Positions 34,068 to 42,538 of a DNA stretch of 64,000 bases are shown here, in pieces; within the stretch, counting starts at the first letter, position 1, and the number at the start of each line of letters is the position of its first letter. The notes below the pieces were generated by a model. That model searched no databases. It had not been told where the DNA came from and saw only the letters and a list, made by a program, of their open reading frames with translations. A program made the translations under genes and the position numbers. The stretch is from Haloplasma contractile (GTDB taxonomy: Bacteria > Bacillota_I > Bacilli_A > Haloplasmatales > Haloplasmataceae). Where the stretch lies: contig JAENYC010000014.1 in assembly GCA_016841945.1 (NCBI GenBank), positions 22,903 through 86,902 of the forward strand. Direction: 5' to 3'.

Positions 34068-35525
34068 TTATATGCTTGGTTTACCAACTAGTTGTCCTTC
34101 ACTCACTGCGAATATATCATCAACAGTCATTTGAAAGTCAACAGCTCTATTTTGATTTATTCCACGTTTTTCTAACATATATTTGTTATATTTTTTAAGT
34201 TCTTTAGATAGTGGTACATTCCCAATGTCTAAATAACGAACAGCACCATAAGAATCACGCGCTGGTAATATCTTATTAGCTGTATGACGACTTGGTGCAA
34301 ATGGAATATCTAATATACCACGTTTAAATGCTTCAACTACACCTTTTGCTAAATCACCTTTTCCAACTTCGATTACCGCGTCTAATATACAAGTCGTCTC
34401 TTCTTTAATCACATCAATTTGTTCTTTTAATTTATTAGACATAAATGCTCTTTGATCAGCCATTAATTGTAATACCATTTTGGTACACTTTAATCCACTG
34501 GCATTCGCTTCCATCGTTGGTATTCCAAATGCTTCATGTGGTGTTTTAACAATGACCTTGGTGACTTTGGCTAGTGCTGCAGTTACTGATGCATTAGCGA
34601 TTGCCCCATAAGCTTTTGATTCATCTTTAGGGAAACCTCCCATCCATTGATGAAATACAGTCGTAACGACACAATCATTATGACCAAACTGTTTTAAGTA
34701 TTGATCAGTTTGTTTTTCTAACGCTTTAATAGCTGAAATATCTTGTATCTGATTTCCGCACTGACCATAACCAACAGTTATATGTTTTACACCTTGTTCT
34801 GCTGCTAGTAACGCCTCAATGATAGCCACAGCATTTGACATTGATGGTGGAACTAAAGTTCCTGTTAATGGACCAAATGGCTCACGATTTGTTGGTACAC
34901 CATTTTCTTCGTAAATAGCTGCTAACCGATCAACATACTGCCAATCTCTAATTGTCTTATCTAGGGGTACATCTTTTGAATAGGGGATATTATAGGATAT
35001 TGCACCGCCTTCATTTGATGTCCATCCAGATGCATGTAGTATTTCACTCATTAGGCGAGCATCAGGTGTACCATGTCTGGCTTGTATAGGTTTATTTAGA
35101 CTCTCTTGTAGTTTTCTTCCTCCTAATATTCCATGGTTTACAATTGGAAATCCATTTAACATAGAACGTTCTAAACGTAATGATTCTTTAATACCTAATT
35201 CACAATTTTCATAACGATTTTGTCTAGTATAAGAATCAATGGTAGTTGGTAATAAATCAGCTTCGCCTTTTTCATCTAAATAATTTAGTAACTTGATTTG
35301 TTGTTCCACTAATGCAACACCTGCACGTGGTTGGGTTAATACTGTACGACTCTCTTTTGCTTTTTGTAATTTTAAGGCAAAATTTTTCTCGCTAGGTACA
35401 GTCTTTGCATATTCAATCATTTTGTCTAAGTCAGCTACTTGGGCTCCTGTGTGCCAAGTATTTAAAACTTCTTCTCTTGTTTTCATAAATTCAGCCATTG
35501 TAAGCTTTTTATTTTTGAGATCCAA
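34068..35525 (-). CDS. glmE: Glutamate mutase (methylaspartate mutase) epsilon subunit
   Basis: The substrate-binding TIM-barrel subunit of coenzyme-B12-dependent glutamate mutase, which rearranges L-glutamate to 3-methylaspartate together with GlmS. At 485 residues the length is standard. Typical stretches are [77 protein letters not shown] and [19 protein letters not shown]. It lies 3 bp after glmL and 15 bp before mal. Activity requires cobalamin, whose uptake or synthesis genes are not here. Confidence 0.96.
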   Translation of the reverse strand: MDLKNKKLTMAEFMKTREEVLNTWHTGAQVADLDKMIEYAKTVPSEKNFALKLQKAKESRTVLTQPRAGVALVEQQIKLLNYLDEKGEADLLPTTIDSYTRQNRYENCELGIKESLRLERSMLNGFPIVNHGILGGRKLQESLNKPIQARHGTPDARLMSEILHASGWTSNEGGAISYNIPYSKDVPLDKTIRDWQYVDRLAAIYEENGVPTNREPFGPLTGTLVPPSMSNAVAIIEALLAAEQGVKHITVGYGQCGNQIQDISAIKALEKQTDQYLKQFGHNDCVVTTVFHQWMGGFPKDESKAYGAIANASVTAALAKVTKVIVKTPHEAFGIPTMEANASGLKCTKMVLQLMADQRAFMSNKLKEQIDVIKEETTCILDAVIEVGKGDLAKGVVEAFKRGILDIPFAPSRHTANKILPARDSYGAVRYLDIGNVPLSKELKKYNKYMLEKRGINQNRAVDFQMTVDDIFAVSEGQLVGKPSI

Positions 35526-35528
35526 TTT

Positions 35529-36923
35529 TTATCCTCCTATTTCACATAATATATACTTTTCCATCATTCGAAACGCACAATTTGGTAAATCATAAGATAA
35601 TAATCCCATCGCTGATAATATATATTTCTCATCAACTTTAAGATTAGGATTCTTAGGTTTTAATACGGTAGGTTCTTGTTTAGAAAACAATCCTTCTTCT
35701 AAAATTTTATCTGGATTCTCACTATGAACAATAACGCCACCTGTTCCAATAATGTATTTAACTTCTAGTAAATCTTTTCCATATTGATTAAAGACTTCTC
35801 CTAAAGGGGTATAGGCTATTTCAATATGTCCAACATGTCGATTCATCGCTAATTTCGTTGCGACCTTAGCTAAAGCTTCATCAAATCGTACATCATCTAT
35901 ATTTTCAGGAACGTATGCGATATGATTATGACGATATTGACATCTTTCACTAATCTCATTACTATCGATATAATCTTTAATCATTTTTTCACCACTTACT
36001 TCCAATAAAGCGAGTGCTGAATATCTCATTCCTAAATCTCCTTCAACGGTTCTTTTGGCGAATGGTTCTTGTAATCCTTTTAAATTGATACCCGCTTTTG
36101 ATGGATACCCTTCTGATAAAGAGTGTACATCTGTTGTGGCTCCTCCAATATCAACTACAATTAAGTCTCCAACACCCGATAATTCACTTGTTCCTTTAGA
36201 TAATACCTCACACGCTTTTAATACGGCTGCTGGAGTAGGCATTAAAATACCATCAATAAAAGATTCTGCCTTATCCATTCCTTTAGACTGTATAATATTT
36301 TTCATAAATATTTCTCTAATCTTTTCGCGTACCGGTAAGACGTTTATTTCATTTAGATTAGGCATTACGTTTTCTGTTATTGTATAATTGATATGATGTT
36401 TATCAAATATCTCTCTAATTTCATCATTAGCACATTTATTTCCAGCAACTATAATGGGAATATCTTGGAAATGAATCGCAATTTTTTTAGCGTTTTCAAT
36501 GATGACTTTTTTATTTCCACCATTTGTACCACCTGATAATAGAATAATATCTACATCCATGTTTTTCATTTCACTTATTTCATCATTTGTCATCTCATAG
36601 CTATAAGTCGCTAAGACACGAGCACCCGCTCCCAAAGCCGCCCTTTTTCCAGCTTCAACTGTTAGCTCAGGAACAAGTCCAACCGTCACCATTTTTAATC
36701 CACCTGCAGCGGATGAACAAGCTAATTTTTTTATTATTTCAATATTTTTCTTATCATATTTTTGTTTCAACAAATCAAATGCTTGATTAAATCCAGTCAT
36801 GATGTTTGTCTCTACCGTCGTTATCGCTTTACTCGTTGCGATGATTTCTTCATGTTCAATATCAACCAATGTTAATTTGGTATAGGTACTTCCAAAATCA
36901 ATCAGTAGATAGGCTTTATCCAT
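35529..36923 (-). CDS. glmL: Glutamate mutase-associated ATPase GlmL (MutL-type)
   Basis: A 464-residue ASKHA-fold ATPase that is associated with glutamate mutase and probably reactivates or loads the B12 enzyme. N-terminal LLIDFGSTYTKLTLVDI is the phosphate-1 loop, with further glycine-rich loops ILLSGGTNGGNKKV, VDIGGATTDVHSL and YIIGTGGVIVHSENP. It lies between glmS and glmE, the conventional order in clostridia. Length and motifs are normal and nothing appears degraded. Confidence 0.93.
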   Translation of the reverse strand: MDKAYLLIDFGSTYTKLTLVDIEHEEIIATSKAITTVETNIMTGFNQAFDLLKQKYDKKNIEIIKKLACSSAAGGLKMVTVGLVPELTVEAGKRAALGAGARVLATYSYEMTNDEISEMKNMDVDIILLSGGTNGGNKKVIIENAKKIAIHFQDIPIIVAGNKCANDEIREIFDKHHINYTITENVMPNLNEINVLPVREKIREIFMKNIIQSKGMDKAESFIDGILMPTPAAVLKACEVLSKGTSELSGVGDLIVVDIGGATTDVHSLSEGYPSKAGINLKGLQEPFAKRTVEGDLGMRYSALALLEVSGEKMIKDYIDSNEISERCQYRHNHIAYVPENIDDVRFDEALAKVATKLAMNRHVGHIEIAYTPLGEVFNQYGKDLLEVKYIIGTGGVIVHSENPDKILEEGLFSKQEPTVLKPKNPNLKVDEKYILSAMGLLSYDLPNCAFRMMEKYILCEIGG

Positions 36924-36933
36924 TAAGAATCAC

Positions 36934-37344
36934 CTAAATCTCCAAATCCTTTTTTAAATCTTCTATTCCTTTTTCTATTTTTTCACCAGGTGGATAGACA
37001 CGGTCAAACCCTAATTTTTTAAATCTTTCTTCAACATCTTTAAATTCTTGTTTTCCAACAACAATATTTCCACCAATATACAATAAAATATCTTTAAGGC
37101 CTGCTTCATCACATTTTTCTCTTAAACCTTGACAATCGATTTCTCCATGTCCATATAAAGAAGATACTAAAATCGCATCTGCATTTGTTTCAACTGCCGC
37201 GTTAATAAAATCCTCCTGTGATGATAAAACTCCTATATTCACAACATTAAATCCACCATTACTTAAAGCATAATCAATTATCTTATTTCCTACTGCATGT
37301 ACATCGGACCCGATCACACCGATAACGACTGTTTTTTTATCCAT
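36934..37344 (-). CDS. glmS: Glutamate mutase sigma (B12-binding) subunit
   Basis: A 136-residue B12-binding Rossmann domain with the base-off motif D-x-H-x-x-G at [11 protein letters not shown] (the His replaces the dimethylbenzimidazole ligand). Then come [25 protein letters not shown] and [12 protein letters not shown]. It binds adenosylcobalamin and pairs with GlmE. It is the first gene of the long minus-strand train. SD GAAGGAGAG sits 7 bases upstream, and a leader of about 210 nt separates it from the predicted promoter. Confidence 0.96.
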   Translation of the reverse strand: MDKKTVVIGVIGSDVHAVGNKIIDYALSNGGFNVVNIGVLSSQEDFINAAVETNADAILVSSLYGHGEIDCQGLREKCDEAGLKDILLYIGGNIVVGKQEFKDVEERFKKLGFDRVYPPGEKIEKGIEDLKKDLEI

Positions 37345-37413
37345 CGTTCCACTCTCCTTCGCTCCGTCATCATTTCATTTTGTTTTTATTTTGATTTAGA
37401 TTCGTTTTGAAAT

Positions 37414-37492
37414 AAAAAAATGATATAAGATACAATAATCAAAACAGCAATACTACCTTGCTTTTTGAATATCGCAACAGTATATCATTTTT
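37414..37492 (-). promoter_or_regulatory. Long nested hairpin in the glmS leader, terminator-like
   Basis: On the minus-strand RNA, outer arms of 12 perfect pairs (37481-37492 with 37416-37427) enclose an inner stem (37463-37472 with 37435-37444, one mismatch) and an apical AGCAA/TTGCT stem (37458-37462 with 37446-37450). The structure ends in a run of seven U. It lies between the promoter and the first gene, so it could be an attenuator, a stabilising leader, or a terminator of a short RNA. I see no B12-box or other known riboswitch signature in it. Confidence 0.5.
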
Positions 37493-37560
37493 AATTTCAC
37501 TCTAAAATAATAGTTATTATCAATAACATTAATAAATTTATTCCCGGAATAATTGCCTTC

Positions 37561-37589
37561 ATTATAACGCGCAGATTTTTTTATGTAAA
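37561..37589 (-). promoter_or_regulatory. Sigma-A promoter of the glm-cit-ggt-pgs gene train
   Basis: TTTACA (37584-37589), exactly 17 bp, TATAAT (37561-37566) on the minus strand. It is the only strong promoter that I find upstream of glmS. Confidence 0.75.
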
Positions 37590-37608
37590 CAGATATATAT
37601 TGTTTTTT

Positions 37609-37622
37609 TATAAGCGCTTACA
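37609..37622. promoter_or_regulatory. Catabolite-responsive element (cre) upstream of glmS
   Basis: TGTAAGCGCTTATA (minus strand) matches the CcpA consensus TGWAARCGYTWWCA at 13 of 14 positions, and equally well read in reverse. Its centre lies about 60 bp upstream of the predicted transcription start, a position where CcpA can activate as well as repress. Confidence 0.6.
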
Positions 37623-37807
37623 CATTTCATCGTATATTATTACCTTCATTACCTCAAAAAAATAAAGCTATATATATAATATTTTATATGTTTGAAAATG
37701 TAAACTGATTTATCCAAATATATATTTGCCAAAAATTACATTAAATTTTGTAGAAAAAATGTAGAAATATTAATTTATTATGTTATACTCTTAGTTGGGT
37801 GATATGT

Positions 37808-39490
37808 ATGTATATTTCAAAACGAAATGGATATGTCTACTTAACTGAGAGTTTTCGTGACGAATTTGGGAAGGTCAAAAATCGAAATATCAAGTCTTAT
37901 GGTAGATATGATAAACTACTAGAAGAAGACCCTAATTTTTGGGAAAAACTTCAAAAAGAAGCTGAAGAATATACTAAAAAAATAAATCTAGAAGAAAAAC
38001 AAAAAAATGATTTAATTAAAGAACGAGTCACAAAATTTGTGTCAAATAATTCTAAAATTGGCTATCAATCACGTAATTATGGATATCTCATTTATAAAAA
38101 AATATGGGATGATTTAAATTTAGATTCTTTTATCAAAAAAATACAAAATAATCATGACAATATTCAAGGTAGTCTTCGTGATACACTTCTTATGAAAGTA
38201 TTATCTAGATTATTGATTGATAATAAAAACCCATATATCGGTTCTTTTAATATTAACAACAATGATAAAGTATTAGATATCGTTAATAACCATAAGATTA
38301 AAATTGTAAAATATATTAATCAACAGCTTAAAGACTTATATGATGTGAAATATGATACTATTTATTATTATGTTACAACTTATCATTTCACAAATATTAA
38401 AAATCAAGTTCGAAATATTGGATATAGTACAGATAATAAAGTGACTGGATTCCAAGTTGTAATGGGATTATATACAGATAAACATGGTTTACCTTTAGGA
38501 TTCGAACTATTTCCAGGGAATTCATTTGACCATAAAACATTAAAATCTACATTAATCAATGTACAAAAGAAATTTAATGCGTTAAAAATTGTAGTAATAG
38601 GAGATTATAATTTAAACTTTAAAAAAAATCTTTATATGATTAAAAATCTAAACTTTGATTATATTATGTCTAAAAGAATTAAAGATACTAAACAACGCGT
38701 AAAAGGTAAAATATTATCCATCGATAATTTTCATAATGTTGTTGATAATAAAGGTGATGTAACACTTAAATATCTAAAAATAAACCATCACACTGATGTT
38801 AAATTAAAAAATAAAGATAAAGTCACAATAAAAGAAAAGGTTATTATTACTTGGTCAAATGCTAGTGCAATTAAAGACCAAACTAAAAGAGCTCGATTAA
38901 TTAATCGAGCAATGAATCTCATGGTCATTCCATCTAAATTACGAGCACTATATAAATCAAAAGGGAAGCACAATATAAAATTAAAAACAGGAATAGAAGA
39001 AATCTCTTTAGATCCAAGTAGAATCTCAGAAGATGAAAAATGGGATGGCTATTATGGCATTCAGACGAGTAAAGTCAACGCACCTGCTGAAAAAGTAATT
39101 GGGATTTACAATCGTTTACGTAAGATTGAAGAAGCATTTAAAGTGATAAGACAAAAAATAGAGTTTAGTAACATATACCTTTGGAGTGATGCTCAAATTA
39201 AGTATCATTTTGTTATGAACTATTTGGCATTTACTCTGCAGGAAATAATTGAGTATCAATTGGAAAAAAGAAATGTAGATTATAGTACTGATAGAATTCA
39301 TGAAGTACTACAAAATGCTTGTTTGACATTACTGGGCAATAAAAACGAAACCATTTTTTTGAAACAAGAAGTAAATGAACCTGAATTATTTAAAGAAATC
39401 ATTGATACATTATTATTTAATGACATCAATACAACAACATTAGATCACGATATGAAACAATATTTAAAAAACTTTAAAATAAAATTGTAG
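37808..39490 (+). CDS. Transposase, IS4/IS1634-type DDE
   Basis: A 560-residue DDE transposase with an intact-looking triad: Asp in VVIGDYNLNFKKNLYMI, Asp in KWDGYYGIQTS and Glu in NRLRKIEEAFKVIRQKI, the YREK-like Tnp_1 motif, followed by YHFVMNYLAFTLQEII. The N-terminal YISKRNGYVYLTESF is typical of IS1634-like proteins. I use the ATG at 37808-37810 after GGGTGAT; a GTG at 37799 is possible. I could not identify terminal inverted repeats or target duplications, so element borders are undefined. It is oriented away from glmS and sits about 220 bp upstream of that operon's promoter. Confidence 0.85.
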   Translation: MYISKRNGYVYLTESFRDEFGKVKNRNIKSYGRYDKLLEEDPNFWEKLQKEAEEYTKKINLEEKQKNDLIKERVTKFVSNNSKIGYQSRNYGYLIYKKIWDDLNLDSFIKKIQNNHDNIQGSLRDTLLMKVLSRLLIDNKNPYIGSFNINNNDKVLDIVNNHKIKIVKYINQQLKDLYDVKYDTIYYYVTTYHFTNIKNQVRNIGYSTDNKVTGFQVVMGLYTDKHGLPLGFELFPGNSFDHKTLKSTLINVQKKFNALKIVVIGDYNLNFKKNLYMIKNLNFDYIMSKRIKDTKQRVKGKILSIDNFHNVVDNKGDVTLKYLKINHHTDVKLKNKDKVTIKEKVIITWSNASAIKDQTKRARLINRAMNLMVIPSKLRALYKSKGKHNIKLKTGIEEISLDPSRISEDEKWDGYYGIQTSKVNAPAEKVIGIYNRLRKIEEAFKVIRQKIEFSNIYLWSDAQIKYHFVMNYLAFTLQEIIEYQLEKRNVDYSTDRIHEVLQNACLTLLGNKNETIFLKQEVNEPELFKEIIDTLLFNDINTTTLDHDMKQYLKNFKIKL

Positions 39491-39537
39491 ATATAAAGAT
39501 GATAAAACCAAACTAATCAATTGATTAGTTTGGTTTT
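37808..39537 (+). mobile_element. Insertion sequence (borders undefined)
   Basis: The single transposase gene and its terminator are the whole recognisable content. Flanking DNA on both sides was searched by eye for inverted ends without success. The true element is probably slightly larger than the coordinates given. Confidence 0.5.
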
Positions 39538-39545
39538 ATTTTTTT
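39504..39545 (+). terminator. Perfect 34-bp palindrome terminator after the transposase
   Basis: Arms 39504-39520 and 39521-39537 (AAAACCAAACTAATCAA and its complement) form a loop-less perfect palindrome followed by a run of eight T. The symmetry would also allow termination in the other direction. Confidence 0.8.
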
Positions 39546-39649
39546 TGATAATATAAATTTTAAATAACTATATTTAATTTATTACTAACTTAAACATTCC
39601 ACTTATACTATCTAGGTATAAATATATGAATAAATATTTATAAAACGTA

Positions 39650-39678
39650 TTGTACAAATTATCATTAATTGATAAAAT
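39650..39678 (+). promoter_or_regulatory. Weak promoter of the Gate-domain gene
   Basis: TTGTAC (39650-39655), 17 bp, TAAAAT (39673-39678), about 25 bp before the ATG. Confidence 0.35.
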
Positions 39679-39702
39679 ACCATATTGACGGGAGAGATTT
39701 AT

Positions 39703-40671
39703 ATGATGATGAAAATAAAAAACATCTTAATAAATGCTTTTAAAAACTCTTTGAAAACCATCATTTTTATGATGAAAATTATTATACCTGTTACATTTTT
39801 TGTTTTATTATTACAATATTTAGATTTAATTAAATACATGACGACAGTGTTTGAACCATTTATGAAATATCTAGGATTACCAGGAGATGCTGCACTTGTA
39901 CTGATTACCTCTAATCTTATCAATATCTACGGTGGATTAGCTGTCATGGCATCATTTGCTTTCACTATTAAGGAAGTAACAATTCTAGCCGTCATGATTT
40001 TATTTTCTCATTCATTACTAGTTGAAACAACCATCATCAAAGGTTTTAAAGTTTCAATCAAGAAGCAATTATTAATCCGTATATCAGCGGCAATTATTTC
40101 TGGTATTATACTCAATCTATTAATTGGTAATCATTACGGAGAATATGCTTATAAAACGATAGAACCATCTGAAAATCCCACCATCTCGTTTACATCTTGG
40201 GGAGAATTTCTGAATTTTGCAGATGCTTTTATATCCCATTACTTTAAAACGATTATTAAAACCCTAATTGATTTAGTCTTTATTATTTCAGCAATATTAT
40301 TTGGACTAGAAGTATTAAAAGAATTTAAAATACTCGCTAAATTAAACAATCTTTTATACCCTTTCACAAAGTATCTTGGTGTGTCTAAATCATCGACTTC
40401 GTTATTAATTATTGGATTTTTCTTTGGACCAAGTTATGCTTCTGGCCCTATCCTCCTTCATTATAAAGAAGGAAAGATGACCAAACACGATATCGCTATC
40501 GTGACCACCTTTATTCTATTATGTCACGCGATATTTGAAGATGTTTTTCTATTTGTGAGATATGGTGCTATTCCATGGATTGTTATATTATATAAAATTA
40601 TTTTTACAATTATTGTTTTGTATTTATATAATCTTTATCTTCAAAGAAATAAAAAAACGACACAAGTTTAA
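39703..40671 (+). CDS. Gate-domain (nucleoside recognition, SpmA/B- and YjiH-like) membrane protein
   Basis: A 322-residue membrane protein with about eight segments arranged as two Gate-type halves. The first (about residues 20-150) has FEPFMKYLGLPGDAALVLITSNLINIYGGLA. The second (about 190-320) has LYPFTKYLGVSKSSTSLLIIGFFFGPSYASGPIL. The paired motif L-P-x-x-x-L-G-x-x-x... followed by Gly-rich helices defines the family. The ATG at 39703 has SD GGGAGAG 8 bases upstream; the TTG at 39685 is not needed. Family members occur in nucleoside carriers and sporulation proteins SpmA/SpmB; the cargo here is unknown. Single-gene unit with a bidirectional terminator. Confidence 0.75.
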   Translation: MMMKIKNILINAFKNSLKTIIFMMKIIIPVTFFVLLLQYLDLIKYMTTVFEPFMKYLGLPGDAALVLITSNLINIYGGLAVMASFAFTIKEVTILAVMILFSHSLLVETTIIKGFKVSIKKQLLIRISAAIISGIILNLLIGNHYGEYAYKTIEPSENPTISFTSWGEFLNFADAFISHYFKTIIKTLIDLVFIISAILFGLEVLKEFKILAKLNNLLYPFTKYLGVSKSSTSLLIIGFFFGPSYASGPILLHYKEGKMTKHDIAIVTTFILLCHAIFEDVFLFVRYGAIPWIVILYKIIFTIIVLYLYNLYLQRNKKTTQV

Positions 40672-40682
40672 TGTGTCGTTTT
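40651..40682. terminator. Bidirectional terminator, Gate-domain gene / WG-repeat gene
   Basis: Stem AAAACGACAC/GTGTCGTTTT (40654-40663, 40673-40682) with A and T runs on either side, between two convergent genes. Confidence 0.75.
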
Positions 40683-40683
40683 C

Positions 40684-42072
40684 TTATTTATAGACTCTCC
40701 ATAATAAATTGCCATTATCATCAAGATACGTCATATATTCAAAATTATATTCTTCTTCATAAGCAACCATACGGATATAATCTCTATCGAATTGTACAAT
40801 TTGTTCATAATAGGTTGAAGTTATTCCATTATAAATCCGCTTTCCAGATTGATCTAATACCACATAGGTTTTAATATCTCCACCTTCATTTGATGCAAAT
40901 ATCACATTGCAATCGGTTATATCATCTCCAAGATAATAATTAATCATAAAGTTTAATTCCTCATTAGATAAGTGTTGATACTCACTATGACCATATTCAA
41001 TTGTTAAAATCCTATTCTGATTAACAGTGCCAACGTAATCAAATTCATGTGAAAGGATAATATTACCCTGATGATCAATCAACCCCTCTTTTCCATTACC
41101 TAAACTAGTCATGGCATAGCCATTATAAAAATCATTTGCCTCAATATATTCAACAGTTGATATCACAGCACCTGTTAAATCAATAAAATTATAATGACCC
41201 TCTTTAATTTTTACTCTTGCTAGATTATTATCTGTACAGGGATAAGCTTCTTCAAACTGTGGCTCTATCAAAACTGTCCCATCAACATTCATATATCCCC
41301 ATAAATCGTCAACGCGATAAGGAATCATGTCATAATTCTCATAGTATTTTGTTTTATAATCAAGTTCTAAAAAATAATCATTTATAACTTCATCTAATTG
41401 TGGAGTTAGAATAAAATCACCATTTGAATCAATAATACCAAATAACTCATCTTGATAAACAAAGGCATATCCATTATAAAAATTTAAGTTAAAGTCTTCA
41501 CAATAATCAAATGTTAAATCAATAACTTCTTCTCCATTTTGATTTATATACCCTACTTTGCTATCTCTCACAACATATGCTAAATCATCAGTAAAGGAAC
41601 CAACCTTATCATATGTCACTTCTTTTATGACACTCATATTTGTATCATATTGTGCGAAATAACCAACTTGATTATCATCAACATAATAATATCTATCATT
41701 ACCCATATATTGTATTTTTTCATATTCGATAGATAAGATAAACGTCTCACTTGGTGTAATAAGACCATATTTTCCACCTTTTTTTACTATAGCCAGATAA
41801 TTTTCATCAAAATCATAGGCCATATCATAGGTTAAAGAAATCGCCACTTCCCCTTCTAAATCAATATATCCCCAATATTCTCTTTCTAAATCGTATTCTA
41901 AATAACTAACGGGTAATAATTGATCATATCGTCCTCTTACATCCGTTGTTCTTGTGATATTATTTTTCTCTCTATATGTAATATTATAACCATGGGTTAA
42001 ATAGTAATGAATACTTAATCCTAGGAATATTAAAAACAGGATTAATGTCCCTATTAAATATTTATTTTTCAC
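40684..42072 (-). CDS. WG-repeat protein with N-terminal membrane anchor
   Basis: 462 residues. One hydrophobic segment (about 8-24) is followed by at least six WG-type beta repeats with the x-G-Y/L/F-I-D-x-x-G pattern: YWGYIDLEGEVAI, KYGLITPSETFIL, QVGYFAQYDTNMS, KVGYINQNGEEVI, LFGIIDSNGDFIL, LWGYMNVDGTVLI, KEGLIDHQGNIIL. WG repeats form propeller- or solenoid-like binding surfaces of unknown ligand. The C-terminal 90 residues (from about 370) deviate and may form a separate domain. The protein faces the outside if the anchor is a signal anchor. It lies 19 bp after the small DUF6054-like gene, probably cotranscribed. Confidence 0.8.
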   Translation of the reverse strand: MKNKYLIGTLILFLIFLGLSIHYYLTHGYNITYREKNNITRTTDVRGRYDQLLPVSYLEYDLEREYWGYIDLEGEVAISLTYDMAYDFDENYLAIVKKGGKYGLITPSETFILSIEYEKIQYMGNDRYYYVDDNQVGYFAQYDTNMSVIKEVTYDKVGSFTDDLAYVVRDSKVGYINQNGEEVIDLTFDYCEDFNLNFYNGYAFVYQDELFGIIDSNGDFILTPQLDEVINDYFLELDYKTKYYENYDMIPYRVDDLWGYMNVDGTVLIEPQFEEAYPCTDNNLARVKIKEGHYNFIDLTGAVISTVEYIEANDFYNGYAMTSLGNGKEGLIDHQGNIILSHEFDYVGTVNQNRILTIEYGHSEYQHLSNEELNFMINYYLGDDITDCNVIFASNEGGDIKTYVVLDQSGKRIYNGITSTYYEQIVQFDRDYIRMVAYEEEYNFEYMTYLDDNGNLLWRVYK

Positions 42073-42091
42073 TTATATCACCTGATTCATT

Positions 42092-42418
42092 TTATTTGAT
42101 GTAGTCATGAAATAGCTTTTGTACACTATTTTCAAAATCATCCGATGCTCCCCAATCGAAATTGGAAAACACGCCTCTACCTGCACCAGAACTAATTGCT
42201 TTAATCTTTGTCGTTTCATCAATATTATCAATCATAATGACTAAAGAAACTCGGTTTTTTACTCTTATATAGTATTTTTCAACTATTATCACCGCAAATT
42301 GCTTGTCATTTCCTAATTCTTTCAACTCTTGATGAATAACATCTCCAAAATCATATGATTTTAGTAAATCATAGGCTTCTTTAACAGTTAAATTCACTTC
42401 AAATTTAGTATCCCGCAT
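42092..42418 (-). CDS. Small cytoplasmic protein, DUF6054-like
   Basis: A 108-residue soluble protein. It starts MRDTKFEVNLTVKEAYDLL, has QFAVIIVEKYYIRVKNRVSLVIMI in the middle and ISSGAGRGVFSNFDWGASDDFENSVQKLF at the end; the strand-helix pattern recalls DUF6054 proteins (from memory). The start is the ATG at 42416-42418, 7 bases after GGAGG; an in-frame TTG overlapping the SD is not used. It probably shares a transcript with the WG-repeat gene. Function unknown. Confidence 0.6.
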   Translation of the reverse strand: MRDTKFEVNLTVKEAYDLLKSYDFGDVIHQELKELGNDKQFAVIIVEKYYIRVKNRVSLVIMIDNIDETTKIKAISSGAGRGVFSNFDWGASDDFENSVQKLFHDYIK

Positions 42419-42490
42419 AATCAAACCTCCTATTTATAACTTTATTATATTATAAATTCTACTATTTAACTACAATTATATGTGATTTAA

Positions 42491-42526
42491 TAAAAAAAGA
42501 TGGTTTACTTTGAAAAAGTAAACCAT
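42491..42526 (-). terminator. Intrinsic terminator of ald
   Basis: Perfect 12-bp stem ATGGTTTACTTT/AAAGTAAACCAT with a 3-base loop and a T7 run on the minus strand. Confidence 0.8.
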
Positions 42527-42538
42527 TTTGTCTTTCTT

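Noticed and set aside
37345..37560. Cobalamin riboswitch upstream of the B12-dependent mutase
   Set aside because: The B12-box and conserved core sequences were not seen on either strand; the leader holds one long hairpin instead.
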